From Arcobacter aquimarinus (GTDB lineage: Bacteria > Campylobacterota > Campylobacteria > Campylobacterales > Arcobacteraceae): a stretch of 64,000 bases of DNA. Under the pieces are notes generated by a model. That model was not told the origin of the DNA. It did not search any database and saw only the letters and a program-made list of their open reading frames with translations. The translations under genes and the position numbers were made by a program. Positions 22,873 through 32,609 of the stretch are shown here, one piece after another. How positions within the stretch are numbered: position 1 is the first letter of the stretch; each line of letters opens with the position of its first letter. The stretch spans positions 1,054,001-1,118,000 of the forward strand of contig NZ_CP030944.1 of NCBI RefSeq assembly GCF_013177635.1, written 5' to 3'.

Positions 22873-25685
22873 TTGCCATTTATCTCTTTATCTAGGTAGT
22901 ATCCAGTGTATGAAGCAGAATTTTTGTGGTTTTGTGCTAAAAATTCAGGAGTCCCCTCATCAACAATTTTTCCACCCTTACTTCCACCTTCAGGTCCTAT
23001 ATCAATAACCCAATCAGAGTTTTTAATAACATCAAGATTATGCTCAATTACCAATACTGAATTTCCAAGTTCTACTAAATGATGTAAAACTTTTGTTAAT
23101 CTATCAACATCAGCAAAATGAAGTCCTGTTGTTGGTTCATCTAAAACATATAGAGTATTTCCAGTATCTTTTTTACTTAACTCTTTACTTAGTTTTATTC
23201 TTTGAGCTTCTCCACCACTTAGAGTAACTGCATTTTGTCCCAAAGTTATATAGCCAAGTCCAACATCACTTAGAGTTTGAAGTTTTGCTTTTAGTTTTGG
23301 CACTTTTGCAAAAAACTCTAAAGCTTCATCAACACTCATATTTAAAACATCAGAGATATTTTTCCCTTTATACATTATCTCTAAAGTTTGAGCATTATAT
23401 CGCTGACCATGACAAGCATCACATTTCACCATAATATCAGGTAAGAAGTGCATTTCGATTTTTATTTCACCTTCACCTTGACACTTCTCACAACGACCAC
23501 CTTTTACGTTAAAAGAGAATCTTCCTATTTTATAACCTCTAAGCATTGCTTCTTTTGTTTTTGCAAACAAATCTCTAATATCATCCATAAGCCCAGTATA
23601 AGTTGCTGGATTTGATCTAGGAGTTCTTCCTATTGGACTTTGGTCAAGATAGATAACTTTATCGAGTTTTTCTAATCCTTCAATCTCTACACCATCAACT
23701 TTTTTTACTTTTCTTGCATGATTTAAAAGCTCTTTTGCAACTGGAAGTAGGGTTTGTAAAATAAGTGAAGATTTACCACTTCCACTAACCCCTGTGATTG
23801 AAACAAGGTTTTTTAGTGGAATTTGTACATCTAAATCTTTTATGTTATTTATATTTACATTTTTTATCTCTATAAACTCTTCTTGAGGTCTGTTGTGAAC
23901 ATAATCAATCTTTTTTGTACCAGTTACATATTTTGCTGTTAGAGTTTTTGCTTTATTCATCTCTTTTAAAGTTCCAGCAAATACAATTTCTCCACCAAAT
24001 TTACCTGCATTTGGTCCAATATCAACTATATAATCAGCTGCTTGAATCGTCTCTTTATCATGTTCAACTACAATAACAGTATTTCCTTTTTCTTGTAGAG
24101 CTCGTAAAGTTTTGATAAGTTTATTTGTATCTCTTTCATGAAGTCCAATAGACGGCTCATCTAAAACATACATAACTCCTGTCAGTCCTGAACCAATTTG
24201 TGAAGCTACTCTAATTCTTTGAGCTTCTCCTCCACTTATAGTTCTAGCATCTCTTCCTAAAGTTATATATCCAAGTCCAACATCATGTAAAAAGAATATT
24301 CTCTCTTTAATTTCTTTTAGTATAGGTGCAGCAATCATCTTATTTTGCTCACTTAAATATTCAAAATTTTTATCATCTTGAAAAAATGCATGGGCATCTT
24401 CTATTGGAATATTTAAAATATCAGGAATATTTCTATTGGCAACAAAAACACTTTGTGAAGAGGGTTTTAACCTATTTCCATTACAAGCGTCACACTTCTT
24501 TTCAGTCATGTATTCACTCATCTCTTTTTCTTCTTTTATCATGTCATAGGCAAGTTTTACTATTCCTTCCCATTTTCTAACTAATTTATGTTTTTTCCAA
24601 AAAAATGTAACTTCATCTACTGTTCCATGTAAGATAGCTTTTTTTTCGTGTTCTTCTAAAGAATTAAAAGGTATTTTTATATTTATATTATTTTGTTCAC
24701 AAAATGCTAAAAGCATCTTGAAATAAAATCCTTTATTAAATCCATAAATAATTTTAATAGCACCCTCTTCAATAGATAAATCTTCATTTATAACTTTTTT
24801 CATATCTAAAGCATATCTAATTCCCAAACCATCACAAGAAGGACAAGCACCTTTTGGTGAGTTAAAAGAAAAAGAGATAGGTTCAAGTGGTTCAAAAGAG
24901 ATTTTACAATCAAAACAAGCCATATGTTCTGAGTAATGAATATGCTTTTCTACTCCAACTTCTTCATGATTTATAATCTCTATTTCTAACTCTCCAAAAC
25001 TCTCTTTTAGACCTTTTTCCACATCTTGAGCAATTCTTTCTTTATTCTCTTCTTTTACTGTAACTCTGTCTATTACTACTTTAATAGTATGCATTTTGTT
25101 TTTTTCAAGTTCAATATCTTCATCAAGTCTTGCCATAACTCCATCTATCATGGCTCTTACATAACCTTTATTTCTAAGACTTTCTAATAAATCAGCAAAA
25201 CTTCCTTTTTTTCTGTTTATTAATGGCGCTAAAATTACTATTTTTGATTCATTGGGTAAAGATAAAACTTGATTGATAACATCACTTGCACTCATTTGAG
25301 AAATAGGTTGTCCACATTGATGACAATGTTGTTTTCCAACTCTTGCATATAAAAGTCTAAAATAATCATAAACTTCAGTGATAGTTCCAACAGTTGAACG
25401 AGGATTTTTTGAAGTGGTTTTTTGATCTATTGCAATAGCAGGAGTTAATCCTTCTATTCTTTCAACATTTGGTTTTCCAATTTTATCTAAAAACTGTCTA
25501 GCATAAGAAGATAAAGACTCTATATATCTTCTTTGACCTTCAGCATAAAGTGTGTCAAATGCTAATGTAGATTTTCCAGAACCACTTAATCCTGTAAATA
25601 CAATCAGCTTATTTTTTGGTATTTCTAAATTAATATTTTTTAAGTTATTTTCACAAGCGTTAAATATTTTTATTGTATCTGTCAT
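22869..25685 (-). CDS. uvrA: Excinuclease ABC subunit A
   Basis: 938 residues, full length for UvrA. Both ABC modules are intact: Walker A FTGLSGSGKSTLAF near residue 33 and TGVSGSGKSSLI near 635. The two signature motifs are TISGGEAQRIRVA and TLSGGEAQRIKLS, and the Walker B segments are VLDEPSIGL and VLDEPTTGL. The zinc-finger cysteines lie in CACFDCK-type and CEKCQGEGE positions. UvrA recognises bulky DNA lesions with UvrB and loads the nucleotide-excision machinery. It begins at an ATG with no nearby partner uvr gene. The 3' end overlaps the DUF309 gene. Confidence 0.97.
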   Translation of the reverse strand: MTDTIKIFNACENNLKNINLEIPKNKLIVFTGLSGSGKSTLAFDTLYAEGQRRYIESLSSYARQFLDKIGKPNVERIEGLTPAIAIDQKTTSKNPRSTVGTITEVYDYFRLLYARVGKQHCHQCGQPISQMSASDVINQVLSLPNESKIVILAPLINRKKGSFADLLESLRNKGYVRAMIDGVMARLDEDIELEKNKMHTIKVVIDRVTVKEENKERIAQDVEKGLKESFGELEIEIINHEEVGVEKHIHYSEHMACFDCKISFEPLEPISFSFNSPKGACPSCDGLGIRYALDMKKVINEDLSIEEGAIKIIYGFNKGFYFKMLLAFCEQNNINIKIPFNSLEEHEKKAILHGTVDEVTFFWKKHKLVRKWEGIVKLAYDMIKEEKEMSEYMTEKKCDACNGNRLKPSSQSVFVANRNIPDILNIPIEDAHAFFQDDKNFEYLSEQNKMIAAPILKEIKERIFFLHDVGLGYITLGRDARTISGGEAQRIRVASQIGSGLTGVMYVLDEPSIGLHERDTNKLIKTLRALQEKGNTVIVVEHDKETIQAADYIVDIGPNAGKFGGEIVFAGTLKEMNKAKTLTAKYVTGTKKIDYVHNRPQEEFIEIKNVNINNIKDLDVQIPLKNLVSITGVSGSGKSSLILQTLLPVAKELLNHARKVKKVDGVEIEGLEKLDKVIYLDQSPIGRTPRSNPATYTGLMDDIRDLFAKTKEAMLRGYKIGRFSFNVKGGRCEKCQGEGEIKIEMHFLPDIMVKCDACHGQRYNAQTLEIMYKGKNISDVLNMSVDEALEFFAKVPKLKAKLQTLSDVGLGYITLGQNAVTLSGGEAQRIKLSKELSKKDTGNTLYVLDEPTTGLHFADVDRLTKVLHHLVELGNSVLVIEHNLDVIKNSDWVIDIGPEGGSKGGKIVDEGTPEFLAQNHKNSASYTGYYLDKEINGK

Positions 25686-25782
25686 AGTTTTGCCTTTAAA
25701 ATTTTAAAGCTGATATTATAGGATAGATATATATAATAATCTATTAAAGAGTGAATATAAAGTTGTCTAAAAATCCCTTTTT

Positions 25783-26214
25783 TTAAGAGTTTTTTTCTTT
25801 ATATTCTTCTGTTCTTATTCGTCTTTCAATCTCTCTTTTTACTAAGTTAATTGCATAGTTTTTATTTCCACCATGAATAGTTGAAACTATTTGAGAATTA
25901 CAAGTTTCACATATAAAATCAGTTTTTGTAAGTTCTGTAGCTTTTGTATGGCAAGAACGGTCATCATAAACAAGTAAACTATCACAAGTAGGACAATAAC
26001 ATTGTATATTTGTAATACTATTTTTCTCCCAATTCCATTTCCATTTAGCTTTATAAATAGAGTCTTCTTTATAGGTTAAATAGTCTAATTTAGAAGCTTT
26101 TTTTAGGTTTATAAAAATTTTTATAAAAAGTATTAATAATAAAATAAAAATTATTATTAAAGACCAAATAGGAAGAGGGTAATAAGATAATAAAAAATCA
26201 TACATAGAATTCAA
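25783..26214 (-). CDS. Membrane-anchored zinc-ribbon protein, hypothetical
   Basis: About 143 residues. A single membrane span (residues 15-36, WSLIIIFILLLILFIKIFI) is followed by a soluble domain with two CxxC pairs, CYCPTCDSL and FICETCNSQ. This forms a probable zinc ribbon facing the cytoplasm. A basic, charged tail follows (VKREIERRIRTEEY). The start could be TTG at 26214 or ATG at 26205; neither has a strong ribosome site. No family is recognised, and the neighbours (uvrA downstream, a divergent TetR gene upstream) give no clue. Confidence 0.65.
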   Translation of the reverse strand: MNSMYDFLLSYYPLPIWSLIIIFILLLILFIKIFINLKKASKLDYLTYKEDSIYKAKWKWNWEKNSITNIQCYCPTCDSLLVYDDRSCHTKATELTKTDFICETCNSQIVSTIHGGNKNYAINLVKREIERRIRTEEYKEKNS

Positions 26215-26364
26215 GGTGAGTTTTATTTGTAAAATGGAGTTTTCTATTTGTAAACCTTTTTAAATAAATTTTTGGAATTATATATTATTGATACTAAAAA
26301 TAAAAGTATCAATTTTGAAACTAGACAAATATTGACTATAAAAACAAATTAAGCTAAACTTTTA

Positions 26365-26380
26365 CCAAACAATCGTTTGG
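26365..26380. promoter_or_regulatory. Palindromic operator upstream of the TetR gene
   Basis: The perfect inverted repeat CCAAACAATCGTTTGG ends 7 bases before the TetR start codon, so a bound repressor would block transcription start or ribosome access. The same core recurs at 26966-26980. Confidence 0.75.
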
Positions 26381-26387
26381 ATAAAAT

Positions 26388-26942
26388 ATGGCAATCAAAA
26401 AAACATCAAAAGAAGAGATTTTAAAAGAGTCTATCAAACTTTTTAAAATACAAGGATATTCAAATACTTCAATGGCAAATATAGCAGATGCTTGTGGTTT
26501 GATAAAAGGAAGTATTTATCATCATTTTAAAAGTAAAGATGAAATAGGAATTGAATCTTTAAGATATATTCATAGCTACTTTGATAAAGAAGTTTTTTCT
26601 ATTGCATATAGGACTAATTTATCGGATAAAGAAAAAATCAAACTTATAGTAAAAAAAACAGATGAATATTTTTTACAAAGTAAAGGTGGTTGTTTACTTG
26701 GAAATTTAGCTTTAGAAGTAGGCACTTTAAATTTAGAGTTTAAAGAAGAAATAAAGATATATTTTACCGCATGGGAAAATGCTTTTACAAATATATTTCA
26801 AAACAAATATCCCAAAGCAAAAGCTAGAGAGTTATCTAAAGAGTATGTTGCTTTGATTCAAGGTTCAATTATGATGATGAATCTATACGACTCATCTGAA
26901 GAATATTTAAAAGTTGGTGAAAAAATCATCAGTTTAATCTGA
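26388..26942 (+). CDS. TetR-family transcriptional regulator
   Basis: 184 residues. The N-terminal helix-turn-helix is classical: KEEILKESIKLFKIQGYSNT, then MANIADACGLIKGSIYHHF. The C-terminal 120 residues are the variable ligand-binding domain, with one Cys in GGCLLGNLALEVG. Such repressors release DNA on binding a small hydrophobic compound or an electrophile. Two identical operators, one before this gene and one before the HPP gene at 27000, indicate autoregulation plus control of the following operon. The ATG lacks a clear ribosome site because the operator occupies that position. Confidence 0.9.
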   Translation: MAIKKTSKEEILKESIKLFKIQGYSNTSMANIADACGLIKGSIYHHFKSKDEIGIESLRYIHSYFDKEVFSIAYRTNLSDKEKIKLIVKKTDEYFLQSKGGCLLGNLALEVGTLNLEFKEEIKIYFTAWENAFTNIFQNKYPKAKARELSKEYVALIQGSIMMMNLYDSSEEYLKVGEKIISLI

Positions 26943-26965
26943 TGTTTTTTTTTATTTATTTTAAT

Positions 26966-26980
26966 CAAACAATCGTTTGG
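26966..26980. promoter_or_regulatory. Second TetR operator, before the HPP gene
   Basis: CAAACAATCGTTTGG repeats the core of the operator at 26365-26380 and lies 20 bases upstream of the HPP start codon, before its AAGGAG site. Confidence 0.75.
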
Positions 26981-26999
26981 TTGAAAAAAAGGAGAAGTT

Positions 27000-27509
27000 A
27001 TGAATTATTTAAAAAAATTTAAAGGGCAGGGTGAAAAACTACCTGCAAAATCAAACATAAACGAAATCATTTTTGCTTGGTTTGGTGGATTTATTTCAAT
27101 TGCTATTATTGGATATTTGACAAAGTCTTATGATAATCTTTTAGTAATGGGTTCATTTGGTGCCTCTTGTGTGTTATTATATGGTTTTCCAAAAAGTCCA
27201 TTTTCACAACCAAGAAATGTAGTTTTAGGGCATATTTTTTCTACATTTATTGGATTGATTTTTTTTCATTTTATTGGAAATGAATGGTGGAGTATGGCAT
27301 TGGCTTTAGCAACTGCAATTGCTGTTATGATTGCAACAAGAACAGTTCATCCACCAGCAGGTTCAAATCCTTTAATTGTTTTTTTATTGGGTGCAAATTG
27401 GGATTATCTTATTTTTCCTACTTTAATAGGTTCTATAATTTTAGTAATAGTTGCATTGTTTTATAATAATCTACATAAAGATAGATTTTATCCTGAGTAT
27501 TGGTTTTAA
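27000..27509 (+). CDS. HPP-family membrane protein
   Basis: 169 residues with four membrane spans. The family motif is explicit in TRTVHPPAGSNPLIV near residue 118, preceded by GSFGASCVLLYGFPKSP near residue 55. HPP proteins are small integral membrane proteins; chloroplast and cyanobacterial members transport nitrite, but most bacterial ones are uncharacterised. It has an AAGGAG ribosome site and the TetR operator upstream. It is followed after 9 bases by a PNPOx-fold gene in the same operon. Confidence 0.85.
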   Translation: MNYLKKFKGQGEKLPAKSNINEIIFAWFGGFISIAIIGYLTKSYDNLLVMGSFGASCVLLYGFPKSPFSQPRNVVLGHIFSTFIGLIFFHFIGNEWWSMALALATAIAVMIATRTVHPPAGSNPLIVFLLGANWDYLIFPTLIGSIILVIVALFYNNLHKDRFYPEYWF

Positions 27510-27518
27510 GGAGAAAAA

Positions 27519-28046
27519 ATGGAAATTTTTACACAAGAACATTTAACAGTAAGAGAAAAATATGGTACGACAAATCAGGCTGAAATGGTTTTTAGTTATA
27601 TGGATACGACTTCTTTAAGTGATAGAATGATTGGTTTTATAGAAAGTATAAACTACTTTTTTCTTGCAACTTCAAGTAAAGAAGGAAGAACAAATGTAAA
27701 CTTTAAAGGTACAAAATCAAAAAGACTTATAAAAGTTTTAGATAAAAATAGACTTATATTTCCTGATTTTGATGGAAATGGAATTTTACACTCGGTTGGA
27801 GATATATTATCAAATCCTAATGTTGGTTTATTGGTTATTGATTTTTCAAAAGATATAAGAATCAAAATAAATGGTAAAGCAAAAATCATAGATGATAAAG
27901 AGATAATTTCAAGTTATTTGGATTATTTTGACTCTTTTAATTTTTCAAGATTGATAGAAGTAGAGATAGATTATGTTATACCAAATTGTTCAGCAAATTT
28001 AAGTGTAGTAAGAGACTCTATCTTGGATAAAGGAAATAAAGTCTAA
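27519..28046 (+). CDS. Pyridoxamine 5'-phosphate oxidase-fold protein
   Basis: 175 residues. The split-barrel flavin-binding fold is indicated by FIESINYFFLATSSKEGRTN, LIFPDFDGNGILHSVGDIL and PNVGLLVIDFSK. This subgroup includes F420- or FMN-linked reductases and oxidases of unknown substrate. It lies 9 bases after the HPP gene with an AAGGAG site, in the TetR-controlled operon. A detoxification role (reduction of a compound sensed by the TetR protein) is a reasonable inference but unproven. Confidence 0.8.
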   Translation: MEIFTQEHLTVREKYGTTNQAEMVFSYMDTTSLSDRMIGFIESINYFFLATSSKEGRTNVNFKGTKSKRLIKVLDKNRLIFPDFDGNGILHSVGDILSNPNVGLLVIDFSKDIRIKINGKAKIIDDKEIISSYLDYFDSFNFSRLIEVEIDYVIPNCSANLSVVRDSILDKGNKV

Positions 28047-28078
28047 AATACACTTTCAAATAATCAAAAGGAAAGTTT

Positions 28079-29320
28079 ATGTCATTTTCTAACTTAGGTC
28101 TTAATCAAAGAATAAATAAAGCACTTAAAGAAAATACTTATAAAAATCCAACTTCAATTCAAGAAAAAGTGATTCCTTTGATTTTACAAAAAAAAGATAT
28201 TATGGCAAAAGCACAAACTGGTAGTGGAAAAACTGCTAGTTTTGTTTTGCCTATATTAGAGTTCTTTTTTAATAAAAATGAAGAAAAAAAAGAAAAGACA
28301 AAAGCAAAAATTTCTACTTTGGTACTTACACCAACAAGAGAATTAGCTCTTCAAGTGTCTAAAGCTTTTGGTGATTTTTCTATAAATTTTGAAAATAAAC
28401 CAAAAACTGTAACTATTATAGGTGGAGAAAGCCTAACACAACAGCTTTTGGATATTCAAAAAGGTTGTGATATAGTTGTTGCAACTACTGGAAGATTACT
28501 TGATATTTTAGATAAAAAGCAAATAAATTTGTCAAATATCGAATTTTTTGTTTTAGATGAAGCAGATAAAATGCTAGATTTAGGATTTGAAGTAGAACTT
28601 GAAGAACTTTTAAAATCTCTTCCAAAAAATAGACAAAATCTTCTTTTTTCTGCAACTTATCCGCAAAAGATGCTAAATATTGCTTCAAAAATTACAACAA
28701 AAGCTTTAGAAGTTTTTATAGAAGATGAAACACAAACTGTTCAAACTATAAATCAACGAGCAATAACTGTAAATAAAGAGAATAGAAGTGCGCTTTTAAG
28801 ATATTTAATACAAAATAATGATTGGGAGCAAATACTTGTTTTTATGGCTAATAAACGCTCTTGTGACAATATATCTTTTAAATTTAGAAAATATGGCTTA
28901 AATGCTGAATCTTTTCATGGAGATTTACTTCAAGATGAAAGAAATGATACTTTAGAGGATTTCAAAAATAAGAAAATCAATATTTTATTTTGTACAGATA
29001 TTGCTGCACGTGGACTTCACATAGATGATATTTCTTGTGTTATAAATTTTGATTTGCCACGTTCACCTGCTGATTATGTTCACAGAATTGGAAGAACAGG
29101 ACGAGCTGGAAAAAGTGGAGATGCAATCTCTTTTATAGGTTTAGAGGATTTTGAACACTTTTTATTAATAGAAAAAAGATGTGAAATAAAACTTGAAAAA
29201 GAGCAAATAAAAGGTTTTGAATTAATAGGTGAAGTAATAAAACAAAAAGGGAAAGAGCCTATAAAAGGCAAAAGAAAAAGTAAAAAAGATAAATTAAGAG
29301 AACAAGCTTTAAAAGACTAA
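28079..29320 (+). CDS. DEAD-box RNA helicase (RhlE-like)
   Basis: 413 residues with the complete helicase motif set: the Q-motif region KNPTSIQEKVIPL, motif I AKAQTGSGKT, PTRELALQV, GG, TTGRLLD, DEAD in FVLDEADKMLDLGF, SAT, and motif VI YVHRIGRTGRAGKSG. The short basic C-terminal tail (KGKRKSKKDKLREQ) is typical of RhlE-type enzymes, which remodel structured RNA in ribosome assembly and mRNA decay. It follows the PNPOx gene by 32 bases and may be partly co-transcribed with it. It converges on the TSUP gene with a 4-base overlap. Confidence 0.92.
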   Translation: MSFSNLGLNQRINKALKENTYKNPTSIQEKVIPLILQKKDIMAKAQTGSGKTASFVLPILEFFFNKNEEKKEKTKAKISTLVLTPTRELALQVSKAFGDFSINFENKPKTVTIIGGESLTQQLLDIQKGCDIVVATTGRLLDILDKKQINLSNIEFFVLDEADKMLDLGFEVELEELLKSLPKNRQNLLFSATYPQKMLNIASKITTKALEVFIEDETQTVQTINQRAITVNKENRSALLRYLIQNNDWEQILVFMANKRSCDNISFKFRKYGLNAESFHGDLLQDERNDTLEDFKNKKINILFCTDIAARGLHIDDISCVINFDLPRSPADYVHRIGRTGRAGKSGDAISFIGLEDFEHFLLIEKRCEIKLEKEQIKGFELIGEVIKQKGKEPIKGKRKSKKDKLREQALKD

Positions 29321-29335
29321 AAAGTCTTATAAAGC
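29306..29335. terminator. Bidirectional terminator between helicase and TSUP genes
   Basis: GCTTTAAAAGACT pairs with AGTCTTATAAAGC (one mismatch) around an AAAA loop. Both stop codons lie inside the hairpin. Confidence 0.75.
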
Positions 29336-30045
29336 ATAGTTATTAAAATAATAATATTTAAAAGAAGGATAAATTTTTTATAAGAGGTAGCCTTCGTAAG
29401 ATTTTTTACTTTTATTCCAAAATATACTCCAATAAGTGAAGCAATACCAACAATAGCACCTTCTTGATATAACATCAATCCTTGTAAAGATTGAGAAATA
29501 AATCCAGCAATTGATGAAAATATTACAAAAAATAGTCCTAAAGCTGTTGCCATTTTTAAATCATATCTTAAAAATCCAACTAAAATAGGAGTTAATAAAA
29601 TAGAACCTCCAACTCCAATACTCATAGCTACTATTCCTATGAAAAAACCAATTATCAAAAGAATAAATCTATTTTGAGATTTTGGTTGAGCTTCTTGAGA
29701 AGCTGGTGAATAAAAAATTCTAACTATCGAAAATACTAAAATTAGTATAAAAAGATATTGTAAAAATTCATTTGAAACATTTGAAACAATAAATCCACTT
29801 TGAAGTCCACCAATAAAACCACCAATTCCTATAATAGTTCCATCTTTTAAAACTTCTTTAGCTTTTTGAGCATTTAAAAAAGAGCCATAAATAGATGAAA
29901 AAACCATTTGCATTACTGAAATTGCAACAGCTTCTTTCATAACAAAGCCACTCATTAAAAGAAGAGGTACTAAAATCATACCTCCTCCAACTCCAAAAAA
30001 ACCAGAGATAAATCCTGTTATTACTCCAAAAATTGCTAATTCCAA
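29317..30045 (-). CDS. TSUP-family (TauE/SafE) permease
   Basis: 242 residues with seven or eight membrane spans. The repeated glycine-rich motifs of the family are visible: GFISGFFGVGGGMILVPLL at the N-terminus and IGIVAMSIGVGGSILLTPIL in the second half. TSUP permeases export or import sulfite, sulfonates or other organic acids. Its position at the end of an operon beginning with ubiX and ending with cysE makes a sulfur-compound role attractive but unproven. It starts at TTG, two bases after the cysE stop. Confidence 0.85.
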   Translation of the reverse strand: MELAIFGVITGFISGFFGVGGGMILVPLLLMSGFVMKEAVAISVMQMVFSSIYGSFLNAQKAKEVLKDGTIIGIGGFIGGLQSGFIVSNVSNEFLQYLFILILVFSIVRIFYSPASQEAQPKSQNRFILLIIGFFIGIVAMSIGVGGSILLTPILVGFLRYDLKMATALGLFFVIFSSIAGFISQSLQGLMLYQEGAIVGIASLIGVYFGIKVKNLTKATSYKKFILLLNIIILITMLYKTF

Positions 30046-30047
30046 GA

Positions 30048-30806
30048 TTATGCTTCTTTTTTCTTAATAGAGTTCATAGCTTCTATAAAATTATTATATT
30101 CAGCTTCAAGTTTTTTATCTTTTTCACTAATATCTATTCCATCTTCTTCTTTTAGTGCAACTTCAACAATATGAATTCTTTCAAGAAGATATTTAAACAT
30201 CTCTTTATTAATATCAGGTAAGTCTCCATGTGCCATTTTACAGTTTTTATTGTCTCTTCTAATTATTTTAGCAGGAACTCCAACAGCAGTTGAATTATCT
30301 GGAACATCACAAACAACAACTGAGTTAGCTCCAATTTTACAATTAGCTCCAATTGTAATGTTTCCTAAAACTTTTGCACCACTTCCTATAACAACATTTG
30401 ATTTTATAGTAGGATGTCGTTTACCTTTATCAAGGCTTACTCCACCTAAAGTTACACCTTGATATATTAAAACATCATCTTCAACAATAGCAGTTGCTCC
30501 AATAACAACTCCAATAGCATGGTCTATAAAAACTCTTCTTCCAATAGTTGCTGCTGGATGGATATCAGTTTTTGTGAAAATTGAGGTAATTCCTACTAAT
30601 GCTCTTGCTAATTTTTTCCAACCCTTATTATAAAGTCTATTTGCAACTCTATGATTTATAATAGCCCAAACACCTGGATAGTTAAAAAATAACTCAAAAC
30701 TAGAATCTAAAGCAGGGTCATTTAATTTTGGAACAGAAAAGTCTTCTTTTATTTGTTGCCATAATGAGATTCTTTCACTACTTTGATTTATTTCATCATT
30801 CGTCAT
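30048..30806 (-). CDS. cysE: Serine O-acetyltransferase
   Basis: 252 residues. The helical N-terminal domain is followed by a left-handed beta-helix of hexapeptide repeats: KTDIHPAATIGRRVFIDHAI, then GATAIVEDDVLIYQGVTLGG and GAKVLGNITIGANCKIGANS. The catalytic His residues lie in DIHPAA and FIDHAIG. It acetylates serine with acetyl-CoA in the first step of cysteine synthesis. The end region GVPAKIIRR is typical, and a charged tail follows. The ATG has GGAG upstream, and the gene overlaps the 3' end of speA by 11 bases. Confidence 0.93.
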   Translation of the reverse strand: MTNDEINQSSERISLWQQIKEDFSVPKLNDPALDSSFELFFNYPGVWAIINHRVANRLYNKGWKKLARALVGITSIFTKTDIHPAATIGRRVFIDHAIGVVIGATAIVEDDVLIYQGVTLGGVSLDKGKRHPTIKSNVVIGSGAKVLGNITIGANCKIGANSVVVCDVPDNSTAVGVPAKIIRRDNKNCKMAHGDLPDINKEMFKYLLERIHIVEVALKEEDGIDISEKDKKLEAEYNNFIEAMNSIKKKEA

Positions 30807-32607
30807 AATAACTCCATATAGTTTTTAAATAACTATTTTCATTTAAATATTTTTCTAAAATTTTATAAATTTCAGGACTCAAATTTTTAGATAAAATTGA
30901 TTTCATTTCATCTGTATCATAATCAATATCTTCTAAGATGTCTATGATTTTTTGAGATTCTAAAATCTTTTCTAAAACAACTTTTCCATCTTTAAAAACA
31001 ATATTAACTTCAGTTGGATGAGAGAAAAGATTGTGTTTCATTCCTAAAGTATCTTGATAAGCTCCCACGTTGAAAAATCCTAAAAAATAATCCTCTTTGT
31101 TTAGATTTACGTCATGTAAATATAAAGGTTTTTTTAAATCAAAAGGTAATTCTCCATCACTATCACAAGTAATATCCCATAAAGAAGCACTTCTTGTAGG
31201 TTTTTTATCAAGATGTGTTATTGGCATGATTGGAAACTCTTGGTCAATTCCCCAATAATCTGGAAGCGATTGAAATAAAGAGAAATTTAATAAATATTTT
31301 TCTTGAATATTCTCATCTAGTTTTTTTAGTTCTTCATAATCATCAATTTCAAGTAATGAAATAGCTTTTTTGATAATCTGATGAGTTAAAATTTCTGCAT
31401 TTGATCTATCTTGTAAATCAATATATCCTAAATCAAATAGAGTTAATAAAGATTCCATATGGTCAATACTATCATGCATAAACTCATAAGCATTTCTTTT
31501 TGTCATATCGTTAAATAGGTCATTTAATTCTTGAATTAAAGGAGGATTATTTTCTTTCAAATTTAGATGGTCAAGTTCATATTCAGCAGAAAATAGTTCT
31601 AATACAGGAGTAATTAAAACAGTTGAAGCAGCACTAATAAATCTTCCTGACTCAGTGAAAATATTTGGCTCATCAACACCTTTTTGTTTTGCAATCTCTT
31701 TTAATGTAAACACAACATCATTTGCAAATTCTGAAAGAGAGTAAAATCTTGTTCTTTCATAAGCACTATATTCTACCGCTAAACCACCACCAATATTAAT
31801 TGATTTTAAATTTATTGCTCCTAAATTTTTAAGTTCAGCATAAATATGTCCTGATTCCCTTAATGCTTTTTTCAAAGGTTTAATAGAATTCATAGCAGAA
31901 CCAATATGAAAGTGAATCATAGTTAAATATTTAACTAAATCTGTATCTTCCATAAGTTCATAAGCTTCTAAAATTTCAGTTGAAGTAAGACCAAATTTAG
32001 AGTTTATTCCTCCACTTTTTGCCCATAAACCACTTCCTCCACTATGAAGCCTAACTCTTAATCCAATATTTGGACAAGCAAGTTTTGTTTCATTTAATAC
32101 TTCTACTATCATTTCAAGTTCATTTAAACCTTCAATAATAATAGTTATATTATGTCCCATACTTTTAGCAATAAAACATAAATGAATCATCTCTTTATCT
32201 TTAAATCCATTTATAGTTATTGGTGAATTCATATTATTATAAGTCATTGCTATGATTAATTCTGCTTTACTTCCAGCCTCTAATCCATAGTTGTATTTTT
32301 TACCCATTGCAACCAAAGGATGAATAAAGTTTGGTAGTTGATTAACTTTTAAAGGAAAAACAGCATTAAAATTTCCTTTATAATCATACTCTTTTATACT
32401 TGCATTAAATGTATCATAAAGAGTTGTGATTTGTTTATTTGTAATATGTGGAAATCTAAGAAGCAAAGGTCCTTTAAAATCTTGTTTCCTTATATCTTTA
32501 ACAATTGAAATTAATGAAGGTTTACAATCATAATTAACCTTTGCTAATCCATCTTCAATAATAAAATTACCATCACTCCAGATGTCTATTCCATAGTTGT
32601 TATTCAC
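30796..32607 (-). CDS. speA: Biosynthetic arginine decarboxylase
   Basis: 603 residues, close to the usual SpeA length. The PLP-binding lysine lies in NAVFPLKVNQ near residue 87. The barrel shows TMIHFHIGSAMNS, INIGGGLAVEYSA and NIFTESGRFISA. The C-terminal domain contains the substrate motif NVGAYQDTLGMKHN. The enzyme converts arginine to agmatine for polyamine synthesis. It starts at GTG with GGAAT upstream, close behind hisS. It is followed by cysE, a gene order shared with Campylobacter. Confidence 0.93.
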   Translation of the reverse strand: MNNNYGIDIWSDGNFIIEDGLAKVNYDCKPSLISIVKDIRKQDFKGPLLLRFPHITNKQITTLYDTFNASIKEYDYKGNFNAVFPLKVNQLPNFIHPLVAMGKKYNYGLEAGSKAELIIAMTYNNMNSPITINGFKDKEMIHLCFIAKSMGHNITIIIEGLNELEMIVEVLNETKLACPNIGLRVRLHSGGSGLWAKSGGINSKFGLTSTEILEAYELMEDTDLVKYLTMIHFHIGSAMNSIKPLKKALRESGHIYAELKNLGAINLKSINIGGGLAVEYSAYERTRFYSLSEFANDVVFTLKEIAKQKGVDEPNIFTESGRFISAASTVLITPVLELFSAEYELDHLNLKENNPPLIQELNDLFNDMTKRNAYEFMHDSIDHMESLLTLFDLGYIDLQDRSNAEILTHQIIKKAISLLEIDDYEELKKLDENIQEKYLLNFSLFQSLPDYWGIDQEFPIMPITHLDKKPTRSASLWDITCDSDGELPFDLKKPLYLHDVNLNKEDYFLGFFNVGAYQDTLGMKHNLFSHPTEVNIVFKDGKVVLEKILESQKIIDILEDIDYDTDEMKSILSKNLSPEIYKILEKYLNENSYLKTIWSYYDE

Positions 32608-32609
32608 TG

